A DNA stretch of 8,600 nt from assembly GCA_024403005.1 (NCBI GenBank), contig JAKSSQ010000071.1, forward strand, positions 1-8,600. Direction: 5' to 3'. Shown in pieces: positions 1-6,002 of the stretch. Each line of letters starts with the position of its first letter. Position 1 is the stretch's first letter. Position numbers and translations under genes: made by a program. The stretch comes from Clostridia bacterium (lineage in GTDB: Bacteria > Bacillota > Clostridia > Peptostreptococcales > Anaerovoracaceae). Under the pieces are notes generated by a model. That model saw only the letters and a list, made by a program, of their open reading frames with translations, searched no databases and was not told the origin of the DNA.

Positions 1-53
1 ACCAAATCAAAACGGATTTCGAAAAGCTGGACACCTCCGGTATCTTTGCCTAG
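1..53 (+). CDS. C-terminal end of an upstream gene, product unknown (partial)
   Basis: Reading forward from base 3, an open frame encodes a short tail ending in ..FEKLDTSGIFA and a TAG stop at 51-53. The other two forward frames also stop soon after (frame 1 at 67-69, frame 2 at 58-60), but their residues look less protein-like (many Pro/Ser/Trp, or Leu/Cys). The tail in frame 3, with mixed charge and a hydrophobic end, looks like a real C-terminus. Only about 16 residues are visible, so the family cannot be named. If real, it runs in the same direction as the ECF S component but is separated from it by about 200 bp and a separate promoter. Confidence 0.45.
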   Translation, partial: QIKTDFEKLDTSGIFA

Positions 54-55
54 CG

Positions 56-129
56 CTTTAGTCTGCTAAAGCGTTAAAGCACCCCCGTCCCTCTTTAGCG
101 TGCTAAAGCGGTAAAGTGTACCCGTCCTC
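56..129. repeat. Tandem pair of 37-bp repeats, each carrying a CTTTAG-N4-CTAAAG dyad
   Basis: Unit 1 is 56-92 and unit 2 is 93-129. By hand alignment they match at 28 of 37 positions with no gaps. Each begins with an inverted repeat: CTTTAG-TCTG-CTAAAG in unit 1 and CTTTAG-CGTG-CTAAAG in unit 2. This is followed by CG, a third TAAAG half-site, and a C-rich tail ending in CCCGTCC. The dyad of unit 1 extends to CGCTTTAG/CTAAAGCG (54-61 and 66-73). The pair lies just upstream of the predicted promoter of the S-component gene, so tandem operator sites are one explanation. Stem-loops ending the upstream gene are another, although no U-tract follows either stem. I do not recognise the motif as belonging to a named regulator. 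Confidence 0.6.
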
Positions 130-147
130 AGGGGAGGCAATCTGGCA

Positions 148-176
148 TTATTAATTGCAAGAAAAGTGGATATAAT
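148..176 (+). promoter_or_regulatory. Probable sigma-A promoter for the ECF S component
   Basis: There is a perfect -10 hexamer TATAAT at 171-176. Seventeen bases upstream is a weak -35, TTATTA at 148-153. A transcript starting near 183 would have a leader of about 70 nt. The leader contains an inverted repeat TGAGT (191-195) / ACTCA (213-217), but I see no recognisable riboswitch core. The start codon at 252 has only a weak Shine-Dalgarno (CAGG at 239-242). Confidence 0.5.
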
Positions 177-251
177 AACATTGCCAAAATTGAGTATACT
201 GTAATTGTGATCACTCAGCAGTTATAGCAAAGCACTTACAGGTAAATCATT

Positions 252-791
252 ATGGAAAAAAATAAACTCAATAAGTTAGTCCTTGCAGCCATGTTTGCCG
301 CACTTGCTCTGGTTGCAACTATGATAATAAGAATCCCCAGCCTCGGCGGAAACGGCTACGTAAACATCGGAGACACCATGGTGCTCCTGAGCGGCTGGAT
401 CCTCGGCGGCTTCTACGGAGCTGCAGCAGCCGGCCTCGGATCCTGTCTCGCAGACCTCTTCGCAGGCTATGCCCTCTACGTTCCCGGAACTTTCGTAATT
501 AAGTTCTTCATGGCTCTCGCAGCCTGGGCAATCTACAGAGTTCTGGCCAAGGAAGGCAAGTCCAACACAGGCGTGCTCCTCGTATCCGGCATCGCTGCAG
601 AAGTAATTATGGTAGCAGGATATCTTGTCTACGAAGCATTCTTCCTGGGCTACGGCGCCGGCGCCCTGCCCGCAGTTATCAGCAATATCGGCCAGGGGGT
701 CACAAATATCGTCCTCGCCCTCGCACTGCAGTTGGCCCTGCAGAAATCCAAAGCTGTTTCCACAAGCATCAGCAGCAGCTTAAAGAAATAA
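252..791 (+). CDS. ECF transporter S component (vitamin-type substrate, unassigned)
   Basis: A 179-aa integral membrane protein, the usual size for the substrate-binding S subunit of an energy-coupling factor transporter. It would capture a vitamin or vitamin precursor and hand it over with a separately encoded EcfA/A'/T module, which is not in this window. About six hydrophobic segments are visible, near residues 9-27, 36-57, 58-74, 78-97, 107-130 and 139-163. The first carries the small-residue AxxxA pattern (AAMFAALA, 12-19) that docks on EcfT in this class. The signature YVNIGDTMV (36-44) and the following G/A-rich GGFYGAAAAGLGS resemble the family that includes riboflavin, HMP and pyridoxine-type S components. 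The sequence alone does not fix the substrate. The Ser/Lys-rich end (167-179) is a cytoplasmic tail. The gene appears to have its own promoter and ends at a shared convergent terminator. Confidence 0.87.
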   Translation: MEKNKLNKLVLAAMFAALALVATMIIRIPSLGGNGYVNIGDTMVLLSGWILGGFYGAAAAGLGSCLADLFAGYALYVPGTFVIKFFMALAAWAIYRVLAKEGKSNTGVLLVSGIAAEVIMVAGYLVYEAFFLGYGAGALPAVISNIGQGVTNIVLALALQLALQKSKAVSTSISSSLKK

Positions 792-813
792 GACTTTAAC
801 ACATATGTTCCCA

Positions 814-860
814 TAAAAATCGCCCGTGTCCTCTTACGAGAACCCGGGCGGTTTTATTTT
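814..860. terminator. Bidirectional rho-independent terminator between convergent genes
   Basis: A long hairpin has arms at about 815-833 and 838-854 around a TTAC loop. The core pairing is CGCCCG (821-826) with CGGGCG (845-850), extended by A-T pairs below and by a few pairs with two mismatches above. On the + strand it runs into GTTTTATTTT, ending the S-component transcript. On the - strand it runs into ATTTTTATG, ending the isomerase operon, whose last stop codon is at 866. One structure therefore serves both transcripts. Confidence 0.88.
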
Positions 861-865
861 CAGTA

Positions 866-1657
866 TTACAGGAACAGTTCGCCCTGCAGGTAGCAAGCGC
901 ACTTGCCTGCCATTTCTACGCGGTCTGCATCCTTGAGGTCGTCGCAGATAAGAACGCCGCCGCGGCGGGACAGCTGGTGAGATTCCATGTGGGTCTTGCC
1001 CAGCTTATCTCTCCAGTAAGGAATGAGTGTGCTGTGTGCAGAGCCGGTTACGGGATCTTCGTAAATTCCGCCTGCCGGTGCGAATACGCGGCAAACGAAG
1101 TCGCAGTCCGGTGTGTTGGACTTAGCTGTAACGATTACGCACATGTCGTCGTCGATTTCCAGCAGATCCTTTTCAGCCGGGTGCATCTTCCTGATAGCTT
1201 CGGGATCGTCAACAACGATCATTGTATCTCTTGTCTTCTTGCATTCGAGAATCTTAGCGCCGAGGTACTTTTCCCATTCGGGCTTAACGGGCTTGTCTAC
1301 GCCGACCCATCTGGGTGCGTTCAGAACCTGATATTCACCTTCGTAGCGAACGATGAGTTCGCCGCACAGAGCGTTAAAGTGCACCTGCTCCAGTTCCGGT
1401 TCGAGGAAACGCTTAACTACATAAGCGGAACCCATTGTAGCGTGGCCGCAGAAGTTAATTTCACCGCCGGGTGTGAACCATCTCAGATCGTAATCTCCGG
1501 GGCCCTTGTTTACAAGGAAAGCTGTTTCGGAAAAGTTGTTTTCAATAGCGATGTTCTGCATAAGCTCGGCATCGATAGGTGCGTCCAGAACGCATACACC
1601 TGCCTGGTTGCCTGCGAAAAGCTTTTCTGCAAATGCGTCGACGATGTAGTACTTCAT
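866..1657 (-). CDS. PhzF family isomerase
   Basis: A 263-aa cytoplasmic protein of the PhzF/YddE family, whose namesake isomerises trans-2,3-dihydro-3-hydroxyanthranilate in phenazine synthesis. Most family members have unknown substrates. Visible hallmarks are the N-terminal VDAF with GNQAGVCVL (16-24), NNFSETAFL (40-48) holding the catalytic glutamate E44, CGHAT (70-74), and the second-half motif EDPVTGSAH (200-208), followed by LSRRGG (229-234). These are the two halves of the diaminopimelate-epimerase-like fold, and nothing is missing. The start at 1657 is set by an AGGAGG four bases upstream. A longer in-frame start at 1777 would overlap the upstream gene and add a non-homologous tail. 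It sits 37 bp downstream of the U32/DUF3656 gene on the same strand and probably shares its transcript. No phenazine genes are present, so a phenazine role is unlikely. Confidence 0.93.
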   Translation of the reverse strand: MKYYIVDAFAEKLFAGNQAGVCVLDAPIDAELMQNIAIENNFSETAFLVNKGPGDYDLRWFTPGGEINFCGHATMGSAYVVKRFLEPELEQVHFNALCGELIVRYEGEYQVLNAPRWVGVDKPVKPEWEKYLGAKILECKKTRDTMIVVDDPEAIRKMHPAEKDLLEIDDDMCVIVTAKSNTPDCDFVCRVFAPAGGIYEDPVTGSAHSTLIPYWRDKLGKTHMESHQLSRRGGVLICDDLKDADRVEMAGKCACYLQGELFL

Positions 1658-1660
1658 AGA

Positions 1661-1667
1661 TCCTCCT
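1661..1667 (-). promoter_or_regulatory. Strong Shine-Dalgarno that fixes the PhzF-family start
   Basis: Read on the - strand, the sequence is ACAGGAGGATCT followed by ATG at 1657-1655. The perfect AGGAGG sits directly before the methionine that begins the conserved MKYYIVDAF segment. This makes 1657 the start rather than the upstream ATG at 1777. Confidence 0.88.
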
Positions 1668-1694
1668 GTAAGTAAAAGCGTTGTAAGTACCGGG

Positions 1695-3797
1695 TTAAAG
1701 AAGTTCACGCTGGTAGAGCCCCATGGTCTTTTTGGAATGGATGGGGTCACCGGCTTTGTAATTGTTGTAAATTTCACAGCATTGCTGCTTGGTCTCTACA
1801 GTAAAGTATAACACCTGGAAGTCCGAAGGTGGTACTGTTTTATCTGCAGTATAAAGGGGCACGGTGTTGAGTAATTCAGAATACTTGCGGCCTCTGCAGA
1901 TTAAAGTAAAATCTGCGCCGGTCCTGTCCGTAAGTTTGCGAAGTCCGGAGCACTTTCCGCAGCCTTCCGCAGATCTTCCGGGGCAGCTGCGCATCTTCAT
2001 TAAAGGCACGTAGCCGTAGCCGGCGAAGCCGCGGGGCATGGCGCTCTGCAGTTTTCGCATCCTGGCGAAGGACATTTCCCAGGTGAGGCACGCATCCGTG
2101 AGGCCAATGCATAAAAATTCGTTTAAGGCATCGGAGTTCAGCAGATTGAGTTCCGGGCCTCCATGGGCCGAAAATCCGCCTTTAATGGCAAAATAAACAG
2201 CTCCGATATTGGAACATACAACATCTGCAATGCCAAGTTTCTTTAAAGAAAGGCTCCAGTCTTCCCAGGCATCTTCCCTGCCTTCATCTCCGTAGAGCAG
2301 CGCCGGAATTTCGGCCCAGAGCCTGCCTTTATATTTTTCTGCCATAGCCGGATTTGCAAGAATCTCTGCCATAGGCAGAATTATTATATCTCCTTCTGCC
2401 GGGCTGAACACCTGCTCAGCCTTTTCGAAGCGCAGGCGCAGCTGGGGCTCTTCCGGGAATTCTTTCTTAGGAATCTGCAGCGCATCTTCTGCTGCAGCCT
2501 TTTCTGCTCTCTCCATTCCGCTGTGGCGAATGCCTTCCAGCTGCTCCAGCGCATCTCGCCTTAAAGCGTTGAGCGCAGAAGCCGGGAGCATAAGGCCTTC
2601 GTCTATCTCGCACTCCAGATTGTTAAGCACGTAAGCAGTGCTGCCTGTCTTGCCGAGGCTCTTTGCAGCCTGCTCGGAGCTTAAAGCCATCTTGAGGGCT
2701 TTTTCTGCCGGCGCCCCCTCTGCCCTCGCTGTAAAGGCGGGCGCGCCTCCTTCTGCTAAACCGCCGCAGCCGGAAAGCTCCGAAGCGCAGCTAACTTCCA
2801 GCACCGAAGGTCTGCCGGCTTTAACGGTGAGCTTCATGTCTACCGGGATGCGCTTGGGTTCACGCCCCTTGTAGAGCTTTTCAAGATTCGCAAGAACATC
2901 TGCCGCAGCAACAACATCGTCTTTGGTGCGGTAGCCGAACATGGCAGCTGTGCGCTTTCCTGTGTAATATCCGTCGGTAAAACCGCTTCTGGAGAAGACG
3001 GCCCGGAGGCTCGTCTCGTCGGGGACTCCGCCGTCCAGAGCCTGCCTGCAGGCTGTAACCGCTGCAGCCACGTATTCCGGGCGCTTCATTCGGCCCTCGA
3101 TCTTAAGGGAACCGACACCGATTTCCGCAAGCTCCGTTAAATGCTTAATATAGCTCATGTCCTTTAAGGAAAGGACGTGGTCTCTGCTTCCGGTCCGCCA
3201 GTCCAGTCTGCAGGGCTGGGCGCACAGGCCTCTGTTGCCGCTGCGGCCTCCGAACATGGAAGACATGTAGCAGTTGCCGGAAACGCTCATGCAGTGGGCT
3301 CCGTGGACGAAAACCTCCGTATCTGCACCGGTTTCGTCTACGATAGCGCGGATTTCCGCCGCAGAAAGCTCTCTTGCCAGAACTATGCGCTCGAAGCCGT
3401 ATTCCTGCAGGATTTTAACCCCTGCAGCATTGTGCACGGCCATCTGGGTAGACGCGTGGATTCCGAGAGTGGGCCAGGTCTTCTTCGCGTAAGCTGCGAC
3501 GGCCAGATCCTGGATTATAAGGGCGTCGGCCCCGGCCATGGCAGCCGTATCCACAGCTTTGTACATGGCTTCCAGCTCGTCGTCCGCGATGAGTGTGTTC
3601 AGCGTTATATATACTTTTACGCCCGCATTGTGGCAGTAGCGCACCGTATCCTTCAGGTCTTCGCCTGCGAAGTTGTCTGCGCTTCTTCTGGCATTGAACT
3701 CGGGCAGTCCGAAATAGACCGCGTCGGCTCCGCATATTACAGCGGCTTCCAGCTGAGCTCTGCCCCCTGCCGGAGCGAGAATTTCAGGTTTATTCAT
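1695..3797 (-). CDS. U32 family protein with DUF3656-type C-terminus (RlhA-like)
   Basis: A 700-aa cytoplasmic protein. It is labelled peptidase U32 by homology, but the characterised relatives are oxygen-independent hydroxylases: RlhA (23S rRNA C2501), TrhP (tRNA U34) and UbiU/UbiV (quinone). The N-terminal half is a TIM-barrel-like U32 domain: EILAPAG (5-11), GADAVYFG (23-30), STQMAVHN (116-123), then HGAHCMSVSGNCYMSS (165-180) and GGRSGNRGLCAQPCR (183-197). Cysteines 169, 176, 192 and 196 fit the Fe-S ligand pattern of the family, and LKIEGRMKRPEYV (231-243) closes the core. The C-terminal region has the LTDRTGADF..NTVPLYTADK segment typical of the long RlhA/DUF3656 type, plus a second cysteine group (605, 613, 616, 634). 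Length agrees with RlhA-type proteins. The start at 3797 has an AAGGAGA site at 3802-3808. An rRNA hydroxylation role is inferred, and a collagenase-like protease role is the older alternative. Confidence 0.9.
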   Translation of the reverse strand: MNKPEILAPAGGRAQLEAAVICGADAVYFGLPEFNARRSADNFAGEDLKDTVRYCHNAGVKVYITLNTLIADDELEAMYKAVDTAAMAGADALIIQDLAVAAYAKKTWPTLGIHASTQMAVHNAAGVKILQEYGFERIVLARELSAAEIRAIVDETGADTEVFVHGAHCMSVSGNCYMSSMFGGRSGNRGLCAQPCRLDWRTGSRDHVLSLKDMSYIKHLTELAEIGVGSLKIEGRMKRPEYVAAAVTACRQALDGGVPDETSLRAVFSRSGFTDGYYTGKRTAAMFGYRTKDDVVAAADVLANLEKLYKGREPKRIPVDMKLTVKAGRPSVLEVSCASELSGCGGLAEGGAPAFTARAEGAPAEKALKMALSSEQAAKSLGKTGSTAYVLNNLECEIDEGLMLPASALNALRRDALEQLEGIRHSGMERAEKAAAEDALQIPKKEFPEEPQLRLRFEKAEQVFSPAEGDIIILPMAEILANPAMAEKYKGRLWAEIPALLYGDEGREDAWEDWSLSLKKLGIADVVCSNIGAVYFAIKGGFSAHGGPELNLLNSDALNEFLCIGLTDACLTWEMSFARMRKLQSAMPRGFAGYGYVPLMKMRSCPGRSAEGCGKCSGLRKLTDRTGADFTLICRGRKYSELLNTVPLYTADKTVPPSDFQVLYFTVETKQQCCEIYNNYKAGDPIHSKKTMGLYQRELL

Positions 3798-3818
3798 AGT
3801 ATCTCCTTGTATCTTACT

Positions 3819-3847
3819 ATTTTAACACAAGGCCTTTATGTGGTAAA
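3819..3847 (-). promoter_or_regulatory. Promoter of the U32/DUF3656-PhzF operon
   Basis: On the - strand a -35 of TTTACC (3847-3842) and a -10 of TAAAAT (3824-3819) are separated by exactly 17 bp. They lie just upstream of the AAGGAGA ribosome binding site and the start at 3797. The elements overlap those of the forward promoter. Confidence 0.6.
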
Positions 3848-3849
3848 AT
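3822..3849 (+). promoter_or_regulatory. Promoter of the TrhP-like U32 gene
   Basis: The -35 is TTAACA (3822-3827, one mismatch to TTGACA). After a 16-bp spacer comes TAAAAT (3844-3849), preceded by TGG, which gives an extended -10 (TGnTAAAAT). Transcription would begin near 3856, leaving a leader of about 34 nt with an AAAAGGA ribosome binding site (3877-3883) before the ATG at 3890. Confidence 0.62.
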
Positions 3850-3889
3850 ATTATGCTTACACAAATACAAGAATAGAAAAGGAAAAACT

Positions 3890-5104
3890 ATGTCTTTAAA
3901 TACAAATAAAATCGAAAACGTAGAACTGCTCATGCCGGCAGGCGACATGGAAGGCGTTGAAACTTCCCTCCGCTACGGCGCAGATGCGATTTACTGCGGC
4001 GGCCCCTTCATGCAGATGAGAGCTTCCAAAGTCGGCTTCACCGAAGAAAAACTGGCAGAAGCAAGCGAAAAAATCCACGCTATGGGCAAAAAGCTCTACG
4101 TAACCGTAAACTGCTTCGCAGAAAACGAAGAGATCCCCAGAATCGGCGGCTACGCTAAGTTCCTCAAGGGCATAGGCGTAGATGCGGTAATCGTATCCGA
4201 CATCGGTGCCATCGCAGAGATCAAGGAAAAGTGCCCCGAGCTGGAAGTCCACGTTTCCACTCAGGCCAACTGCATGAATTACAGAGCAGCCAACGTATAC
4301 TACAACATGGGCGCAAGCCGCGTAGTTGTAGCCCGCGAGCTCTCCCTGGAAAGAATCCGCGAAATCCGCGAAAACACTCCCAAAGATCTGGAGCTGGAAG
4401 CATTTGTTCACGGTGCAATGTGCATGTCCTACTCCGGCCGCTGCCTCCTGTCCGCATACCTTACAGGTCGCTCCGGAAACAAGGGCGAATGCGCTCAGAG
4501 CTGCCGCTGGCATTATTACCTGATGGAAGAAAAGCGCCCCGGCGAATACTTCAAGATCGAAGAAGACGACCGCGGGTCTGCAATTTTAAGCTCCAAGGAA
4601 ATGTGCTGCATCGAGCACCTGCAGGAATTTGCAGACGCAGGCGTCTGCTCCTTTAAGGTGGAAGGCCGCATGCGCACACCCTTCTACACCGCAACCGTTG
4701 CAAACGCATACCGCATGGCCATCGACGGCAAGGCTTCCAAGGAAGAGCTCATGGCAGAGCTGAACACAATCAGCCACCGCCCCTTCTGCACCGGCTTCTA
4801 CTACAATGACCCCAATGCATTAATCCCCGACACGGAAGGCTATATCCGCGACTGGCTCTTCGTTGCAACAGCTCTGGAAGACAGCAAAGACGGCAAGGTT
4901 AAGGTAATGACCAGAAACCCGTTCCAGTGCGGCGACGAACTGCAGGTTCTCACACCGGGAAGCCTGGGCAGACCTTTCGGCGTAACATCCATCGTAAACG
5001 AAGACGGAGAAGCTTTAGACCGCTCCGCAACACCCATGCGCGTCCTTACAATTTCCGCACCCGACGGAATCTTAAAGGGCGACATTATCCGCAAAAGACA
5101 GTAA
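3890..5104 (+). CDS. U32 family protein, TrhP/YegQ-like putative tRNA hydroxylase
   Basis: A 404-aa cytoplasmic protein of the shorter U32 branch, close in size to TrhP of E. coli (YegQ) and YrrO of Bacillus, which make 5-hydroxyuridine at tRNA position 34. The core is ELLMPAGD (12-19), GADAIYCGG (30-38), VHVSTQANCMN (120-130), AFVHGAMCMSYSGRCLLS (171-188) and LTGRSGNKGECAQSCRW (191-207). It ends with SFKVEGRMRTPFYTA (254-268). Cysteines 178, 185, 201 and 205 match the four-cysteine Fe-S pattern of the family. The segment SHRPFCTGFYY lies just after the core, and the region beyond about residue 310 forms the small beta-rich C-terminal domain of TrhP-type proteins. It lacks the long C-terminal region and second cysteine group of the divergent 700-aa paralogue. 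It is likely monocistronic, with its own promoter and terminator. Family membership is certain. The tRNA substrate is inferred from similarity, not shown. Confidence 0.9.
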   Translation: MSLNTNKIENVELLMPAGDMEGVETSLRYGADAIYCGGPFMQMRASKVGFTEEKLAEASEKIHAMGKKLYVTVNCFAENEEIPRIGGYAKFLKGIGVDAVIVSDIGAIAEIKEKCPELEVHVSTQANCMNYRAANVYYNMGASRVVVARELSLERIREIRENTPKDLELEAFVHGAMCMSYSGRCLLSAYLTGRSGNKGECAQSCRWHYYLMEEKRPGEYFKIEEDDRGSAILSSKEMCCIEHLQEFADAGVCSFKVEGRMRTPFYTATVANAYRMAIDGKASKEELMAELNTISHRPFCTGFYYNDPNALIPDTEGYIRDWLFVATALEDSKDGKVKVMTRNPFQCGDELQVLTPGSLGRPFGVTSIVNEDGEALDRSATPMRVLTISAPDGILKGDIIRKRQ

Positions 5105-5129
5105 ATATCCGGTACTTCCGGCAGACAAA

Positions 5130-5160
5130 GACCCCCGCGCAGCCGCGCGGGGGTCATTTT
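5130..5160 (+). terminator. Rho-independent terminator of the TrhP-like gene
   Basis: A perfect 11-bp GC-rich stem, GACCCCCGCGC (5130-5140) with GCGCGGGGGTC (5145-5155), has an AGCC loop and is followed by ATTTTAATCTT. It lies 26 bases after the TAA at 5104. On the - strand the trailing sequence is CTTTGTCT, a poorer U-tract, so it may also end the TraX operon, but less efficiently. Confidence 0.85.
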
Positions 5161-5178
5161 AATCTTATAAGCTATTTA

Positions 5179-5985
5179 CTAATGCATTGCCAGCATACCG
5201 AGCACGAAGCAATGTGCCGGATAGAATGCATAGCAGAAGTACTGGAACCACTTTGCGTGGTATCCCTGTCTGCCTCTGTAGAGCCAGATAGGAATGAGAG
5301 CCAGCAGAGCAAGACCCTGCTGAACAAGCTCGAAATTATGTCCAAGGATATTTACGTTGTAGTAAAAACCTCCGAGGATTTCCACGTTAATGTAGTACAG
5401 GCAGCAGAACTGTCCGATAAGACAGATAATCTTCCAGATTTTCTGCGGATCCTTGCTGTTCTTAAAGAGCTTTACTGCGATATTGTCTTCTCTGTTTCTG
5501 TCGAAGATAAAGAAGATAAGTACTGTAACAACGCCGCATCCGTAGATATCTACGAAGAGCGCGTAGCCGAGAAACATGCCAATAAGGCAGACTCCGACAT
5601 AAGTTACAGCAGTAAGCAGCAGCTTGCCCGTCTTTCGTACCGTATCCATGACGAGGATTCCGCAGATGGCGATAAGAAGAGTCCACAGTACGTTGTTGTG
5701 AACAGGATAGAAAAGCTGTCCTCCGTACATCATGTTAAAGGGAATTTCCGAAATAACTGCAAATATAAGCAGCCTCTTCATGTATCTCTTTAAATTGCTG
5801 GTGTGGTCGTAGCCTTCCACTATCATAAAGGCGAAGATCGGAAAAGCGATTCTGCCTACGCAGCTCATCCAGGGGTAGGCAAGAACTGTAGCCCACATGT
5901 GGTCTATCAGCATGAAGATCATCGCCATAATGTGCAGTGCAGCAGAGCTTAATCCGCCGATCTGCTTGTCTTTTAAATTGTCCAT
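5179..5985 (-). CDS. TraX family integral membrane protein (putative acyltransferase)
   Basis: A 268-aa protein with about eight or nine hydrophobic segments, roughly 15-36, 42-57, 70-86, 98-116, 121-138, 143-161, 183-200, 222-236 and 247-265. Diagnostic TraX features are MLIDHM (25-30) with D28/H29, GRIAFPIFAFMIVEGY (44-59) with R45 and E57, RLLIFAVISEIPFN (71-84), and YPAH (255-258) near the end. TraX of the F plasmid N-acetylates pilin, and the family is grouped with membrane acyltransferases of the acyltransferase-3 type. Chromosomal Bacillota members have no pilin to modify, and their substrate is unknown. The start at 5985 has a strong AGGAGA (about 5990-5996). It lies 17 bp downstream of the unknown membrane-protein gene and is the last gene of the operon. 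A role in acylating an envelope component is inference from the family and the neighbouring wall protein. Confidence 0.86.
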   Translation of the reverse strand: MDNLKDKQIGGLSSAALHIMAMIFMLIDHMWATVLAYPWMSCVGRIAFPIFAFMIVEGYDHTSNLKRYMKRLLIFAVISEIPFNMMYGGQLFYPVHNNVLWTLLIAICGILVMDTVRKTGKLLLTAVTYVGVCLIGMFLGYALFVDIYGCGVVTVLIFFIFDRNREDNIAVKLFKNSKDPQKIWKIICLIGQFCCLYYINVEILGGFYYNVNILGHNFELVQQGLALLALIPIWLYRGRQGYHAKWFQYFCYAFYPAHCFVLGMLAMH

Positions 5986-6002
5986 ACACTCTCCTGTCAG
6001 TT

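Larger units (their letters stand above)
3819..3849. repeat. Imperfect 31-bp palindrome spanning the divergent promoters
   Basis: The left arm ATTTTAACACA (3819-3829) and right arm TGTGGTAAAAT (3839-3849) are reverse complements at 10 of 11 positions around a 9-bp centre that contains GGCC. The outer halves of the arms are the -10 elements themselves. The symmetry may therefore come from two promoters sharing DNA, or it may be an operator. The sequence does not decide between them. Confidence 0.65.

Noticed and set aside
56..129. CRISPR array from the two 37-bp repeats
   Set aside because: There are only two units, they abut with no spacer and match at just 28 of 37 positions, and no cas gene is present.
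183..251. Riboswitch in the S-component leader
   Set aside because: A short inverted repeat is present, but I see no conserved core of the TPP, FMN, THF, cobalamin or preQ1 classes, and the leader is only about 70 nt.
977..1675. Forward 232-aa open frame
   Set aside because: It lies antisense to the PhzF-family gene, whose motifs are clear. It has no family resemblance and appears to be a shadow of codon bias.
1658..1777. Longer 303-aa form of the PhzF-family protein starting at 1777
   Set aside because: The extra 40 residues overlap the end of the U32 gene out of frame, do not resemble the family N-terminus, and the perfect AGGAGG lies at the internal start at 1657.
3177..3899. Forward 240-aa open frame running into the divergent promoter region
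   Set aside because: It is antisense to the conserved core of the 700-aa U32 protein and has no recognisable motif.
3896..4513. Reverse 205-aa and forward 141-aa (4231-4656) open frames within the TrhP-like gene
   Set aside because: Both overlap the highly conserved cysteine-motif region of the U32 gene. One is cysteine/alanine-rich and the other arginine/proline-rich, as expected for shadow frames.
4927..5793. Forward 288-aa open frame crossing the end of the TrhP-like gene, the terminator and the TraX gene
   Set aside because: It would read through a strong terminator hairpin and is antisense to a clear TraX protein.
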